From Aromatoleum tolulyticum (GTDB taxonomy: Bacteria; Pseudomonadota; Gammaproteobacteria; Burkholderiales; Rhodocyclaceae), in assembly GCF_900156155.1 (NCBI RefSeq), contig NZ_FTMD01000002.1, positions 371,152-435,151 of the forward strand: a stretch of DNA of 64,000 nt, in the 5' to 3' direction. The notes beneath the pieces are model-generated. The model saw only the letters and a list, made by a program, of their open reading frames with translations. It had not been told where the DNA came from and ran no database searches. A program made the position numbers and the translations under genes. Numbering within the stretch: the first letter of the stretch is position 1; each line of letters starts with the position of its first letter. This document shows, one piece after another, positions 28,570 to 36,755 of this stretch.

Positions 28570-30099
28570 TCAGCAGATGCCGTAGCGGCGCAGGCGGGTG
28601 GCAATCGCCGAGTGCGAGGCGCCGAGCCGCTTGGCCAGTCGCCGGGTGGACGGAAAATCGCCATACAGGCGCTGCAACAGGTTCTTCTCGAAGTCGGCGA
28701 CAGCCTGTTCAAGCGTCGTGACTTCCCCCGTCATGTCTCGCCCGGCGGGGTTTGCCGCTTGCGCAAGTTCCAGTTCGTCTGCGCCGATCACGAGCCGTTC
28801 CGACATCGTCACGGCGCGGAAGATCACGTTCTGAAGCTGTCTTACGTTGCCGGGCCAGGGACTCGCGAGCAAGGCGGCGCACGCGGCCGACGACAGGCGC
28901 ATCAGGGGACGCGCCGCCTGCGCGCAGGCGCGTGCGAGGAAGAACTGGGCCAGCGGGAGGATGTCGCCGGGTCGCTCGCGCAGCGGCGGCATATGCAGCG
29001 TCAGCACATTCAGGCGAAACAGCAGATCCTGGCGAAAATGACCGCCGGCCACCATGTCTTCGAGCGCGCGGTGGGTGGCGCTGATGATGCGCACATTCAC
29101 TTTGACTTCACGGTCGCCGCCCACCCGCCGGAAGCTGCCGTCATTGAGAAAGCGCAGCAGCTTGGCCTGCAGGTAGGGCGACATCTCGCCGATCTCGTCG
29201 AGAAACACCGTGCCCCCGTCCGCCAGTTCGAGCAGGCCGGGTTTGCCGCCGCGCAGCGCACCGGTGAAGGCGCCCGGCGAATAGCCGAACAGCTCGCTCT
29301 CGGCAAGGTTCTCGGGCAGTGCGGCGCAGTTCAGCGCAAAGAAGGGCTCGGCGCTGCGCGTGCTGCCGGCATGGCAGGCGTGCGCGAGAAGCTCCTTGCC
29401 CGTGCCGGTTTCGCCGGTAATCAGCAGCGGCGCATCGACGAGCGCCATGCGCGCCGCGCGCTGCTTGAGCAGATCGATTTCCGGTGAATTGCCGAGGATG
29501 GCTTCGAAACCACCCGCGTCGTAATTCTGCAGCGCGCTCAGACGTTCGCCCATGCGCGTGGGGGCGTGCAGGGTCATCACGGCCCCCGCTACGCGTCCGC
29601 TCGTTTCGTGCAGGGGCAAGGTCTCCAGCATATAGGGTTCGCCGTTGATCTCGATCTCGCGTACCGGCAGGTGGTAACCCCCATCGACCATCGCGTCCAG
29701 CAGTCCCGGATCGCCGATCAGTTGCTGCATCGAGCTTGCCCGCAGATCGGCTTCCGACATTCCGCTTGCCGTGACGGCGGCGCCGTTGGCGATGATCACG
29801 CGACCGCTGGCATCGACGGCAAATACCGGGTCGGCCTGCGAGGCCAGCAGGGCCTCCAGATAAAGACGCCGTTGCGCGCCGGGGAGCATGGCGACGACAT
29901 CCACGGTGCGGACGCCGGCAATCTGCAGCAACTGGCTGCGCAACTTGATGAGTCCGGCTTGCTCCAGCGCCGGTGCCTCGATGTGGATGTACGGCGGATC
30001 GACCTCGACGGCCGTGACATTGAGCGAGCGCCGCGCGAGCTCGGCCAGGATTTCGTGGGCAATGCCAACACGGTCGTCAAAGTCGATGGCAATGCGCAT
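28570..30099 (-). CDS. TyrR/PhhR-like sigma-54-dependent transcriptional activator
   Basis: A 509-aa enhancer-binding protein with TyrR layout: ACT domain at 1-75, PAS domain at about 80-190, AAA+ domain at about 200-435 and a C-terminal helix-turn-helix (TRRLAKRLGASHSAIATRLRR). Walker A is GETGTGKE (229-236). GAFTGA (276-281), the loop that touches sigma-54, is intact, and Walker B is TVFLDEIGEM. Unlike E. coli TyrR, which lacks GAFTGA, this should be a true sigma-54 activator. It is divergent from dadA, whose -24/-12 promoter and two palindromic boxes lie in the gap. The amino-acid effector probably binds ACT. Confidence 0.92.
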   Translation of the reverse strand: MRIAIDFDDRVGIAHEILAELARRSLNVTAVEVDPPYIHIEAPALEQAGLIKLRSQLLQIAGVRTVDVVAMLPGAQRRLYLEALLASQADPVFAVDASGRVIIANGAAVTASGMSEADLRASSMQQLIGDPGLLDAMVDGGYHLPVREIEINGEPYMLETLPLHETSGRVAGAVMTLHAPTRMGERLSALQNYDAGGFEAILGNSPEIDLLKQRAARMALVDAPLLITGETGTGKELLAHACHAGSTRSAEPFFALNCAALPENLAESELFGYSPGAFTGALRGGKPGLLELADGGTVFLDEIGEMSPYLQAKLLRFLNDGSFRRVGGDREVKVNVRIISATHRALEDMVAGGHFRQDLLFRLNVLTLHMPPLRERPGDILPLAQFFLARACAQAARPLMRLSSAACAALLASPWPGNVRQLQNVIFRAVTMSERLVIGADELELAQAANPAGRDMTGEVTTLEQAVADFEKNLLQRLYGDFPSTRRLAKRLGASHSAIATRLRRYGIC

Positions 30100-30127
30100 G
30101 CGGCCTCCCGTATCGATATCGTTCCAG

Positions 30128-30145
30128 TGTATTGATAATAATACA
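30128..30145. promoter_or_regulatory. TyrR-like box 1
   Basis: TGTATT and AATACA flank 6 bp, a perfect 18-bp palindrome of the same geometry as TyrR boxes (TGTAAA-N6-TTTACA). It lies 29 bp upstream of the activator gene start and about 145 bp upstream of the dadA -24 element, where it could serve both as an enhancer site and for autoregulation. Confidence 0.65.
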
Positions 30146-30209
30146 TTAAGTGCAAGCCATTGATCGTAAATGCAATTCCATCAATTACGGCGCACCGGCC
30201 GACCTTTCA

Positions 30210-30227
30210 TGTATTGATTCACGTACA
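30210..30227. promoter_or_regulatory. TyrR-like box 2
   Basis: TGTATT-GATTCA-CGTACA shares its first nine bases (TGTATTGAT) and its TACA end with box 1, in the same orientation, 82 bp (close to eight helical turns) downstream. It lies about 63 bp upstream of the -24 element, a normal enhancer position for a sigma-54 activator. Confidence 0.55.
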
Positions 30228-30289
30228 CACAAAACCGAACGGGCTGCATTTATTAGAATAACTATCTGTTTTATTGGTACTTTCTGTAG

Positions 30290-30305
30290 TGGCACAGGCG
30301 TTGCT
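30290..30305 (+). promoter_or_regulatory. sigma-54 promoter of dadA
   Basis: TGGCAC-AGGCG-TTGCT matches the -24/-12 consensus (TGGCAC-N5-TTGCW) exactly. The dadA ATG lies 77 bp downstream of the -12 element. Together with the upstream boxes and the GAFTGA-containing activator next door it forms a complete sigma-54 control unit. Confidence 0.88.
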
Positions 30306-30381
30306 ATACCCGCCTTGAATCCAGTCTGGTCACGTCGCCTCCGCGGCGCAGGACCACGGACAAAAATCAAGGAGAAGTGGC

Positions 30382-31635
30382 ATGCATGTCCTCGTACTCG
30401 GCAGTGGTGTCATCGGGACCACCATCGCCTACTACCTCGCCCGAGCCGGGCATGAGGTCAGCGTGGTCGATCGGCAGCCGGGGCCGGCGCTGGAGACCAG
30501 CTACGCCAATGCCGGCGAAGTCTCCCCCGGCTATTCGGCACCGTGGGCAGGCCCCGGCGTGCCGCTGAAGGCGATCAAGTGGATGCTGATGCATCACAGC
30601 CCGCTGGTCATCAAGCCGATGCTCGATCCCGCGATGTGGCGCTGGGGCATGTCGATGCTGCGCAACTGCACGGAGGCGCGCTACCGCGTGAACAAGAGCC
30701 GCATGGTACGGCTCGCCGAGTACAGCCGCGATTGCCTCAAGGAACTGCGCGCCGACACCGGAATACGCTACGACGAGCGCAGCCACGGCACGCTGCAGCT
30801 GTTCCGCACGCAGAAGCAGCTCGACGGGGTCGGCAAGGACGTCGAGATCCTCAAGCAGTACGGCGTGCCGTTCCAGGTGCTGGAAGGGAACGCTTATCTC
30901 GAGTACGAGCCGGCGCTGGCGCTGGTCAAGGACAAGTTCGTCGGCGCGCTGCGCCTGCCGGGCGACGAAACCGGCGACTGCTTCAAGTTCACCCGGAACC
31001 TCGCCACGATGGCCGAATCCCTCGGCGCGAAATTTCGCTTCGGCGTGAATATTCGCGGCATCGAGCGCGCGGGTGATCGCATCACCGGCGTGCGCACCGA
31101 TGCCGGCCTGCTCACCGCGGACAAGTACATCCTCGCGCTGGGCAGCTATTCGCCGCAGTTGCTCAAGCCGATCGGCATCGACATCCCGGTCTACCCGGTC
31201 AAGGGCTACTCGATCACGGTGCCGATCGGCGATGCCGCGATGGCGCCCGAATCCACCATCATGGACGAGACCCACAAGGTCGCCGTGACGCGCCTGGGCG
31301 ATCGCATCCGGGTCGGCGGAACGGCGCAACTGTCGGGCTTCGACCTGCAGCTGGACGCGCCCCGTCGCCGCACGCTGGAGTTCGTGGTGGGCGACCTCTT
31401 CCCCAAAGGCGGCGATATCGCCCAGGCCGAATTCTGGACCGGGCTGCGGCCGATGACGCCCGACGGCACGCCGATCATCGGCAAGACGCCCTGCCCCAAC
31501 CTGTACCTCAGTACCGGCCACGGAACGCTCGGCTGGACCATGGCCGCCGGCACCGGCCGCGTCATGGCCGACCTGGTCGGCGGCCGCAGCCCGGAAATCA
31601 ACATCGACGACCTCGGCGTCGCCCGCTACGCCTGA
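30382..31635 (+). CDS. dadA: D-amino acid dehydrogenase
   Basis: Membrane-associated FAD enzyme of 417 aa that oxidises D-amino acids, mainly D-alanine, to the keto acid and ammonia, feeding electrons to the quinone pool. The FAD motif [19 protein letters not shown] is at 4-22, and [14 protein letters not shown] is the DadA-specific segment after it. The C-terminal [19 protein letters not shown] is the second FAD contact. AAGGAG precedes the ATG. It is followed after 40 bp by an alanine symporter gene. No racemase (dadX) is present here. Confidence 0.94.
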   Translation: MHVLVLGSGVIGTTIAYYLARAGHEVSVVDRQPGPALETSYANAGEVSPGYSAPWAGPGVPLKAIKWMLMHHSPLVIKPMLDPAMWRWGMSMLRNCTEARYRVNKSRMVRLAEYSRDCLKELRADTGIRYDERSHGTLQLFRTQKQLDGVGKDVEILKQYGVPFQVLEGNAYLEYEPALALVKDKFVGALRLPGDETGDCFKFTRNLATMAESLGAKFRFGVNIRGIERAGDRITGVRTDAGLLTADKYILALGSYSPQLLKPIGIDIPVYPVKGYSITVPIGDAAMAPESTIMDETHKVAVTRLGDRIRVGGTAQLSGFDLQLDAPRRRTLEFVVGDLFPKGGDIAQAEFWTGLRPMTPDGTPIIGKTPCPNLYLSTGHGTLGWTMAAGTGRVMADLVGGRSPEINIDDLGVARYA

Positions 31636-31675
31636 TCCACGCAGTTCCTCTAAACACATACAACGGAGACAACCC

Positions 31676-33061
31676 ATGGAAACACTTACGCAGTTCGTCA
31701 CGGCGATCAACGACCTCGTGTGGGGCCCGCCGATGCTGATCGCGATCCTCGGTACCGGCCTGTTCCTGCAGTTGCGCCTCAAGTTCATGCCGGTGACCAA
31801 GATCATCGCCGGCTTCGTCATGGTCTGGCGCGGACGCAAGGCGGCGCCCGGCGCGCCCGGCGAAATCACGCCCTACGCCGCGCTGATGACCGCGCTGGCG
31901 GCAACGGTCGGGACCGGCAATATCGCCGGCGTCGCCACCGCCATTGCCGTCGGTGGGCCGGGCGCCATGTTCTGGATGTGGATGACCGCGCTCGTCGGCA
32001 TGGCCACCAAATATGCCGAAGTGCTGCTTGCGGTGCATTACCGCGAAACCGACGACCACGGCGAGCAGATCGGCGGACCGATGTACGCGATCAAGAACGG
32101 GCTCGGCCGCCGCTGGCGCTGGCTCGGCGCGGCGTTCGCGCTGTTCGGCGGCCTCGCCGGCTTCGGCATCGGCAACATGGTCCAGTCGAACAGCATCGCC
32201 GGCGCCCTGGAAGCCGGTTTCGGCATCGATCCGTGGGTGTCCGGTGTCGTGATGGCGGTAATCACCGGCGGCGTTCTGCTCGGTGGGGTCAAGCGCATCG
32301 GCGCGGTGGCGGAAAAACTCGTGCCGTTCATGTGCATCGGTTATGTCGTCGCGTCGCTGACGGTGCTCGGCATCTATGCCGACCAGATTCCCGCGGCCTT
32401 TTCGCTGATCCTTTCGAGCGCCTTCAGCCCCGCGGCGGCAACGGGCGGCTTCGCCGGTGCTGCGGTGATGATGGCGATGCGTTACGGCGTGGCGCGCGGC
32501 ATCTTCTCGAACGAAGCCGGCCTCGGCACCGCGGGCATCGCGCAGGCGGCCGGCCAGACCAAGAATCCGGTCGAGTCCGGCCTGGTGGGCATGATGGGCA
32601 CCTTCATCGATACCATCATCGTGTGCACCATGACCGGCCTGGTGCTGATCGTGACCGGCGTCTGGAGCAGCGGCCTCAAGGGCGCGGCGCTGAGTTCGAG
32701 CGCCTTCGTCACCGCGTTCCCGGGCTTTGGCAGCCAGTTCCTGGCCATCGCGCTGGCGATCTTCGCCTTCACCACCATCCTCGGTTGGGCGTATTACGGC
32801 GAGAAGTGCTGGGAGTACCTGGTCGGCACGTCGGTCGAAAAGCCCTACCGCGTGCTGTGGACGATCTTCGTGCTGGTCGGCGCCGTGACGCAGCTCGACT
32901 TCGTGTGGCTGGTCGCCGACACGCTGAATGCCTTCATGGCGATCCCGAACCTGATCTCCCTGCTGCTTCTGTCGCCGATCGTCGCAAAGCTGACGCAGGA
33001 CTACTTCGCCGAGCGTCGTATTCCGGTCGGCCGCGCGGTCGTCGGCGAGTTGTCTCGCTGA
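31676..33061 (+). CDS. AGCS-family sodium:alanine/glycine symporter
   Basis: Inner-membrane symporter of 461 aa with about 11 helices. Family motifs include ATVGTGNIAGVATAI in an early helix, GGPMYAIKNGLG and FSNEAGLGTAGIAQA. It imports alanine, glycine or D-alanine with Na+. It forms an operon with dadA, giving uptake plus oxidation of alanine under the sigma-54 promoter at 30290. A GGAGAC site lies before the ATG. Confidence 0.93.
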   Translation: METLTQFVTAINDLVWGPPMLIAILGTGLFLQLRLKFMPVTKIIAGFVMVWRGRKAAPGAPGEITPYAALMTALAATVGTGNIAGVATAIAVGGPGAMFWMWMTALVGMATKYAEVLLAVHYRETDDHGEQIGGPMYAIKNGLGRRWRWLGAAFALFGGLAGFGIGNMVQSNSIAGALEAGFGIDPWVSGVVMAVITGGVLLGGVKRIGAVAEKLVPFMCIGYVVASLTVLGIYADQIPAAFSLILSSAFSPAAATGGFAGAAVMMAMRYGVARGIFSNEAGLGTAGIAQAAGQTKNPVESGLVGMMGTFIDTIIVCTMTGLVLIVTGVWSSGLKGAALSSSAFVTAFPGFGSQFLAIALAIFAFTTILGWAYYGEKCWEYLVGTSVEKPYRVLWTIFVLVGAVTQLDFVWLVADTLNAFMAIPNLISLLLLSPIVAKLTQDYFAERRIPVGRAVVGELSR

Positions 33062-33091
33062 AGACCAGGTTCAACGCTATCCAACCCGCCC

Positions 33092-33151
33092 CTTTCGTCA
33101 TCGGCGCCACGCGGCGAAGCCGCGCGCTCCGCGCAATCCCGATGACGAAAG
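33092..33151. terminator. long inverted repeat after the dadA-symporter operon
   Basis: CTTTCGTCATCGG (33092-33104) and CCGATGACGAAAG (33139-33151) form a perfect 13-bp stem around a 34-nt GC-rich region that can itself fold. It lies 30 bp after the symporter stop. It is likely a terminator or mRNA-end structure, without a T-run. Confidence 0.55.
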
Positions 33152-33290
33152 CGGGCAGGACCTTCGGCCACGCGTAATTGAAAGCAATGGAAGCGCAGAC
33201 GCCGGATCTTGCGCAGCTGCTGACTGTGGATGCCTGTCCCGATCGGTCCGCCGCGTCTCGTACTTGATCCGCGCCCCTGCATGCCAAGCT

Positions 33291-33725
33291 TCAGAGAATG
33301 ACCGCGATCTCCTCGCGACGAACCAGATCGTGCTCCAGCTGCAGACCATCCATGTCGAGCGCGTCATGGGCGGCGAGCAACCCGACCGGCGTCCCCTTGT
33401 CGTCCACGACCGGCATGTGGCGGAACCCGCCTTCATACATCAGATGCAAGGCGTGGCCGAAAGGCTTGTCCTCGTGGATCGTCTGCACCTGCGTCGTCAT
33501 GATGGTCTCGACCGACGTCGCCGCCGGATCGAGACCCATGGCGACGACCCGGAACACGATGTCCCGCTCGGTCAGGATGCCGAGCAACTTTCCCTTTCCC
33601 ACCACCAGAACTGCCGAGGATTTCATCTCCCGCATGATGATCGACGAATTTCGAATCGTGCTGCCTGGTGAGACCGTGGGGAATGGGCGTTGACCAATGA
33701 CTTGGTGAATGGGGCGGTAGGGCAT
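33291..33725 (-). CDS. CBS-domain pair protein
   Basis: A 144-aa soluble protein made of two CBS motifs (a Bateman module). The first contains SSAVLVVGKGKLLGILTERDI, given in part, and the second GGFRHMPVVDDKGTPVG. Such modules bind adenosine nucleotides and sense energy state. GAGGAG is eight bases upstream of the ATG at 33725. A similar small CBS protein lies at 41536. Partner unknown. Confidence 0.87.
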   Translation of the reverse strand: MPYRPIHQVIGQRPFPTVSPGSTIRNSSIIMREMKSSAVLVVGKGKLLGILTERDIVFRVVAMGLDPAATSVETIMTTQVQTIHEDKPFGHALHLMYEGGFRHMPVVDDKGTPVGLLAAHDALDMDGLQLEHDLVRREEIAVIL

Positions 33726-34273
33726 GGCATGTCTCCTCTCGATCGAAGGATGAAGACGAACGGGCCTTCCTGCGAGCCGGTCCGGAACACGAACCCGATG
33801 AACAGGGTGTCGGCCCAGGCCGAATGACGTCGCGAACGAGCGCTGACCGCAAGGTGTTGTTCCTTGAGCACCTGATAACGGCCCTTGCGGCAATCGACGC
33901 TCGGCAGAAATCATGCAAGTTCCAGACCTTTGTAGCACGGACCAGAAAACCCAATTAAAACAGCGCCATGCGTTACCTCAGCACTTTCGGGTTGCTGCTC
34001 TCTGCACCAGTATCGGGATGCGACGAGGCATCAGGCGCCAAATGAGTGCGCTCGGTCGGATATCCGGCGGCTGATGCGTGCCAGGAAAACAGCTCGACCG
34101 GCTGCGACAGGTGGTGGCGCTGATCACCTCACCCACCGGATCGATGTCTCCTGCGATCAACGGTTAGCGACATACCAATAAAAATTGGCGCCGATGCATA
34201 TCGCGTCTATCGTGGACAGACCCCACAGCCCGTAACGCCGCGACGAACAAACACCCACAAAGCGGAGGCATCC
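33726..34273. other. intergenic region without recognisable gene
   Basis: About 550 bp of mixed composition between the CBS gene and the cupin gene. Several overlapping frames are open but none has a ribosome site, domain or normal codon bias. The last 100 bp before 34274 are AT-richer and probably hold the cupin promoter. The CBS gene promoter should lie just right of 33740. Confidence 0.4.
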
Positions 34274-34705
34274 ATGAGGTTCCCTATTTCCCGGCGGTTT
34301 GTTGCACCGTTGCTGACTTGTGCCTTGTTGATACCGGCAGCGGCCCGTGCCGCCGATACCCCACCCGAGAAACCCATCGGCCTGACCGGTGCGGCCGATG
34401 CCGTCGGGCTGGTCGATCTGGCCCCTCACAACCTGGCCGGCGCGGTCGGCGACTACGATTTGCGCGCGCGCGTCGTCGGGCTCGAGCCGGGAGGCGCCAT
34501 CCATAACCACCCGCACGCGGGCCGTCCGGGCATCGTCCGCGTCACGAAGGGGACCCTCATCGAATATCGGGGCGAAACCAAGCGCACGCTTGCCGTCGGC
34601 GACACGTGGTACGAAAACGCCGACACGACACACTGGTTCCGGAATCCGAGCACCACCGAAGCCGCCGAGATCTGGGTCGTGGATCTCGTTCCGAAGAAGA
34701 AATAG
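34274..34705 (+). CDS. secreted cupin-domain protein
   Basis: A 143-aa protein with a Sec signal (about 1-26, cut after ARAAD). The single beta-barrel cupin has motif 1 GGAIHNHPHAGRPGIVRVTKG, shown in part by IHNHPHAG, and motif 2 GDTWYENADTTHWFRN, giving a His-rich metal site. Small periplasmic cupins of this type are uncharacterised. GCGGAGG precedes the ATG. Monocistronic. Confidence 0.82.
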   Translation: MRFPISRRFVAPLLTCALLIPAAARAADTPPEKPIGLTGAADAVGLVDLAPHNLAGAVGDYDLRARVVGLEPGGAIHNHPHAGRPGIVRVTKGTLIEYRGETKRTLAVGDTWYENADTTHWFRNPSTTEAAEIWVVDLVPKKK

Positions 34706-34938
34706 CCCTTAGGGAAGCCCTGAAGAACCGTACGGCCGGCCGCCAAGTACCTGGCCAGCTGGGTCATTGCCCGGCTCGAAGGCATCGAGGCGGCTCGCGC
34801 TGCGATGCAAAACATCACCCCATTTCTGGACGCATGCCCGGCTACCGTGTGAGACGGTGCGCGCGTTCCGGGGGTCGAGTCCAGCGGAGTTCAGCGGCAG
34901 CTGTCGAACGCTGCTACTCCCCCTGCGGGGCCGGGAAG

Positions 34939-35304
34939 TTACCGCGTCCGCGCGCCCTTCACGAACTCAAGTGAGGCGCGGAACAGTTCAATATCCTGCC
35001 CGTAGTCTGCCGCGTCGGCCCGGTCGATTTGAATCCATTCCCTCGAACTTGCCATGCCTCCGGGTTGAAATGGGACGACGTCGCCCCTTGAGAACTGCAA
35101 CTCGATCGCAGTGCCGGCAGGCACGCGTAGTCCGACGCCGTTGCCGCTTATGCAGGCGAACATCTTGTCGTCGACAAAGTAGGCGTCAAGTCCACTGATT
35201 TTCTTCGCTCTGACGCCAGGAAGCTTTAGAAGAACTTCATCGATTTGCGACTTTCGGCTCGCATTTGGTACGCAAGTATTCAAGGGATCTCCGTCGAGTG
35301 TCAT
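34939..35304 (-). CDS. TfoX N-terminal domain-like protein
   Basis: A 121-aa protein resembling the TfoX_N/YjbR-like fold: KLPGVRAKKISGLDAYFVDDKMFACISG, given here as VDDKMFACISG, followed by GVGLRVP and a C-terminal SSREWIQIDRADAADYG. It lacks the helix-hairpin-helix C-domain of full TfoX/Sxy, so a role in competence cannot be assumed. Single-domain TfoX-like proteins are usually of unknown function. Base composition is lower in GC than in the sugar operons. The 230 bp downstream (34706-34938) are noncoding. Confidence 0.65.
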   Translation of the reverse strand: MTLDGDPLNTCVPNASRKSQIDEVLLKLPGVRAKKISGLDAYFVDDKMFACISGNGVGLRVPAGTAIELQFSRGDVVPFQPGGMASSREWIQIDRADAADYGQDIELFRASLEFVKGARTR

Positions 35305-35548
35305 GGAAGAACGGCTGAATCACGTCGTGTGATACGCTAGATCCAGCGGGATCTGCAAGCGAATCATGTCATGGTCCGAGGCTATCAAACAGACCCGCTA
35401 TTTTTCGGAATCCGCCGACGGTCACCTGCCGTTCAGGCGCTGAGGGAGCTCATTGACCGCTTGTCAAATCGGGCTACAGCCGGACCCGACCCTCAAGAGA
35501 CATTCGTCGTCTCGGCTCGCTAGCGGCTTCCCCCAGCGAAATTGGGGG

Positions 35549-35839
35549 TTACGGCATCTGGCCGATGATGTTGCGAATCTCCGTCTCGTCAAATGCGCGA
35601 AGCGTCTGCGTGCGAACGTTTCCGAGCGAGCCCACTGTAAGAAGCGCTGCCGTGGCCATCTCCTCGCTGCCCTCGCAGACCACCACCATGTCGTAGCTTC
35701 CGACTGTCCACCATGCTGCTTTGACGCTGCCTCCCATCTTCTCCATCAAGCCCTTAAAAGCCTCAAAGCGATCAGGAGATTGCTTGACTGCCCGGATGCC
35801 TTGGTCAGTGAAATTTACGAGCGTAACAAAGGTGGCCAT
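35549..35839 (-). CDS. GYD-domain protein
   Basis: A 96-aa protein of the GYD family (ferredoxin-like alpha/beta fold). The start MATFVTLVNFTDQGI and core GSYDMVVVCEGS, containing the SYD version of the name motif, are typical. GGAG precedes the ATG at 35839. Function unknown for the family; no partner next to it. Confidence 0.8.
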   Translation of the reverse strand: MATFVTLVNFTDQGIRAVKQSPDRFEAFKGLMEKMGGSVKAAWWTVGSYDMVVVCEGSEEMATAALLTVGSLGNVRTQTLRAFDETEIRNIIGQMP

Positions 35840-36276
35840 TTTCTTTCTCCTCTGTGCGGGGTTTGGCGTCGCCCTGGGTTCGGTGCCCACTGACCTTCGC
35901 CTCCTCTAACGTAGACCTTACGCCGTCGTTTGCTAGCGAAATAATGAATCACCCTCCGCCTGCGCAGGCGCTCGTGTGTTACACCTGCGGGTTAAAGCCG
36001 TAGTGGATAGCGTGGGTCGAGGCCGACAACGCGGCCGGTCGGCGCCTCACGCGACTACAAGCATTGGGTAAGTGCGGGCCCGTCCTTCACCGTTACGGCG
36101 TGGATCGATACCAGTGCAGACAATGAGCAGAGCGCCGTCGCTTGACAGCGCTAAACGTACTTCGACGGCTGTCCGCAACCTGCGTTTCACTGAAGTATCG
36201 CAGCCCGTCCGTCGATTGTCTGAGTGAAGCGGGCACTTCAAATGTCTTCTTCGGAACGGTGCTGCAAGACCGGTTC
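35840..36276. other. noncoding left flank of the low-GC island
   Basis: About 440 bp without a credible gene. Several short frames overlap on both strands but lack ribosome sites and domains. Sequence character changes here from the GC-rich chromosome to mixed composition. It leads into the hairpins and the 120-bp inverted repeat that begin at 36277. Confidence 0.4.
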
Positions 36277-36308
36277 TGGCCGTTATGCACAGCTGTCCAT
36301 AACGGCCA
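36277..36308. repeat. hairpin 1 at island edge
   Basis: TGGCCGTTATG and CATAACGGCCA form a perfect 11-bp stem with a 10-nt loop. It abuts the left 120-bp inverted repeat. The right copy of that repeat has no matching hairpin beside it, though the word CTGGCCGTT recurs at about 40630. Confidence 0.6.
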
Positions 36309-36429
36309 CGACCAGTCCTTGCTCGTTTGCTCAAGCCGGTCATCCGGCCGGCGGGTCCGACCGTGTTGCTGCCGCTCGTGAATGCGCAGCGTCCGTCGAG
36401 TCATCGGCCTTTGCTGACGGCCAGCTTGC
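36309..36429 (+). repeat. island inverted repeat, left copy
   Basis: This 120-bp segment begins CGACCAGTCCTTGCTCGTTT and ends in GACGGCCAGCTTGC. Its reverse complement is found at 40739-40858 with about 90 per cent identity by eye and one or two single-base gaps. The two copies bracket the reverse transcriptase, the broken integrase and the nuclease-like gene, so they may mark the ends of an inserted element or a recombination pair. Confidence 0.8.
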
Positions 36430-36456
36430 CCCAGATGAGGGACGGCAATGGTGCCT

Positions 36457-36498
36457 CGACCTGCCGTTCAGCGCTCATGCGGGCTGAACGGCAGGTCG
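36457..36498. repeat. hairpin 2 with 16-bp perfect stem
   Basis: CGACCTGCCGTTCAGC and GCTGAACGGCAGGTCG pair over 16 bp around a 10-nt loop (36473-36482). It is about 260 bp beyond the stop codon of the reverse transcriptase gene. It is too strong to be chance and too far away for a simple terminator; a structured RNA or a recombination site is possible. Confidence 0.65.
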
Positions 36499-36755
36499 TG
36501 CTTTCCTTGAACTCACCGTTTCGACCCACAAGAGATATTCGACATTTAGGTCTTCGGCTGACAGATTTCTGAGCGGAGCGGTCGCCCGTGCGGAGGCCGA
36601 ATGAAATCTCTTAGGGCAGAACGGATATTCGGTCGGCAAAGTAGATTCGACCGCCGAAAAATCAAGACAGCTAATGCGCCATGAGCAATCGAGCGCTCAA
36701 AACTCTACGTAAGTCCATCACCCAGCAGCCTCACTCCGCTTTAGATCGCACAGTC

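Noticed and set aside
35340-35492. A 50-codon plus-strand frame with a faint resemblance to a LysR C-terminus (SPAVQALRELIDRLS)
   Set aside because: Too short and without ribosome site or upstream homology; chance similarity cannot be excluded.
36277-36498. Hairpins considered as integron attC sites
   Set aside because: The core RYYYAAC/GTTRRRY boxes are not found at the stem ends, and no integron integrase or cassette array is present.
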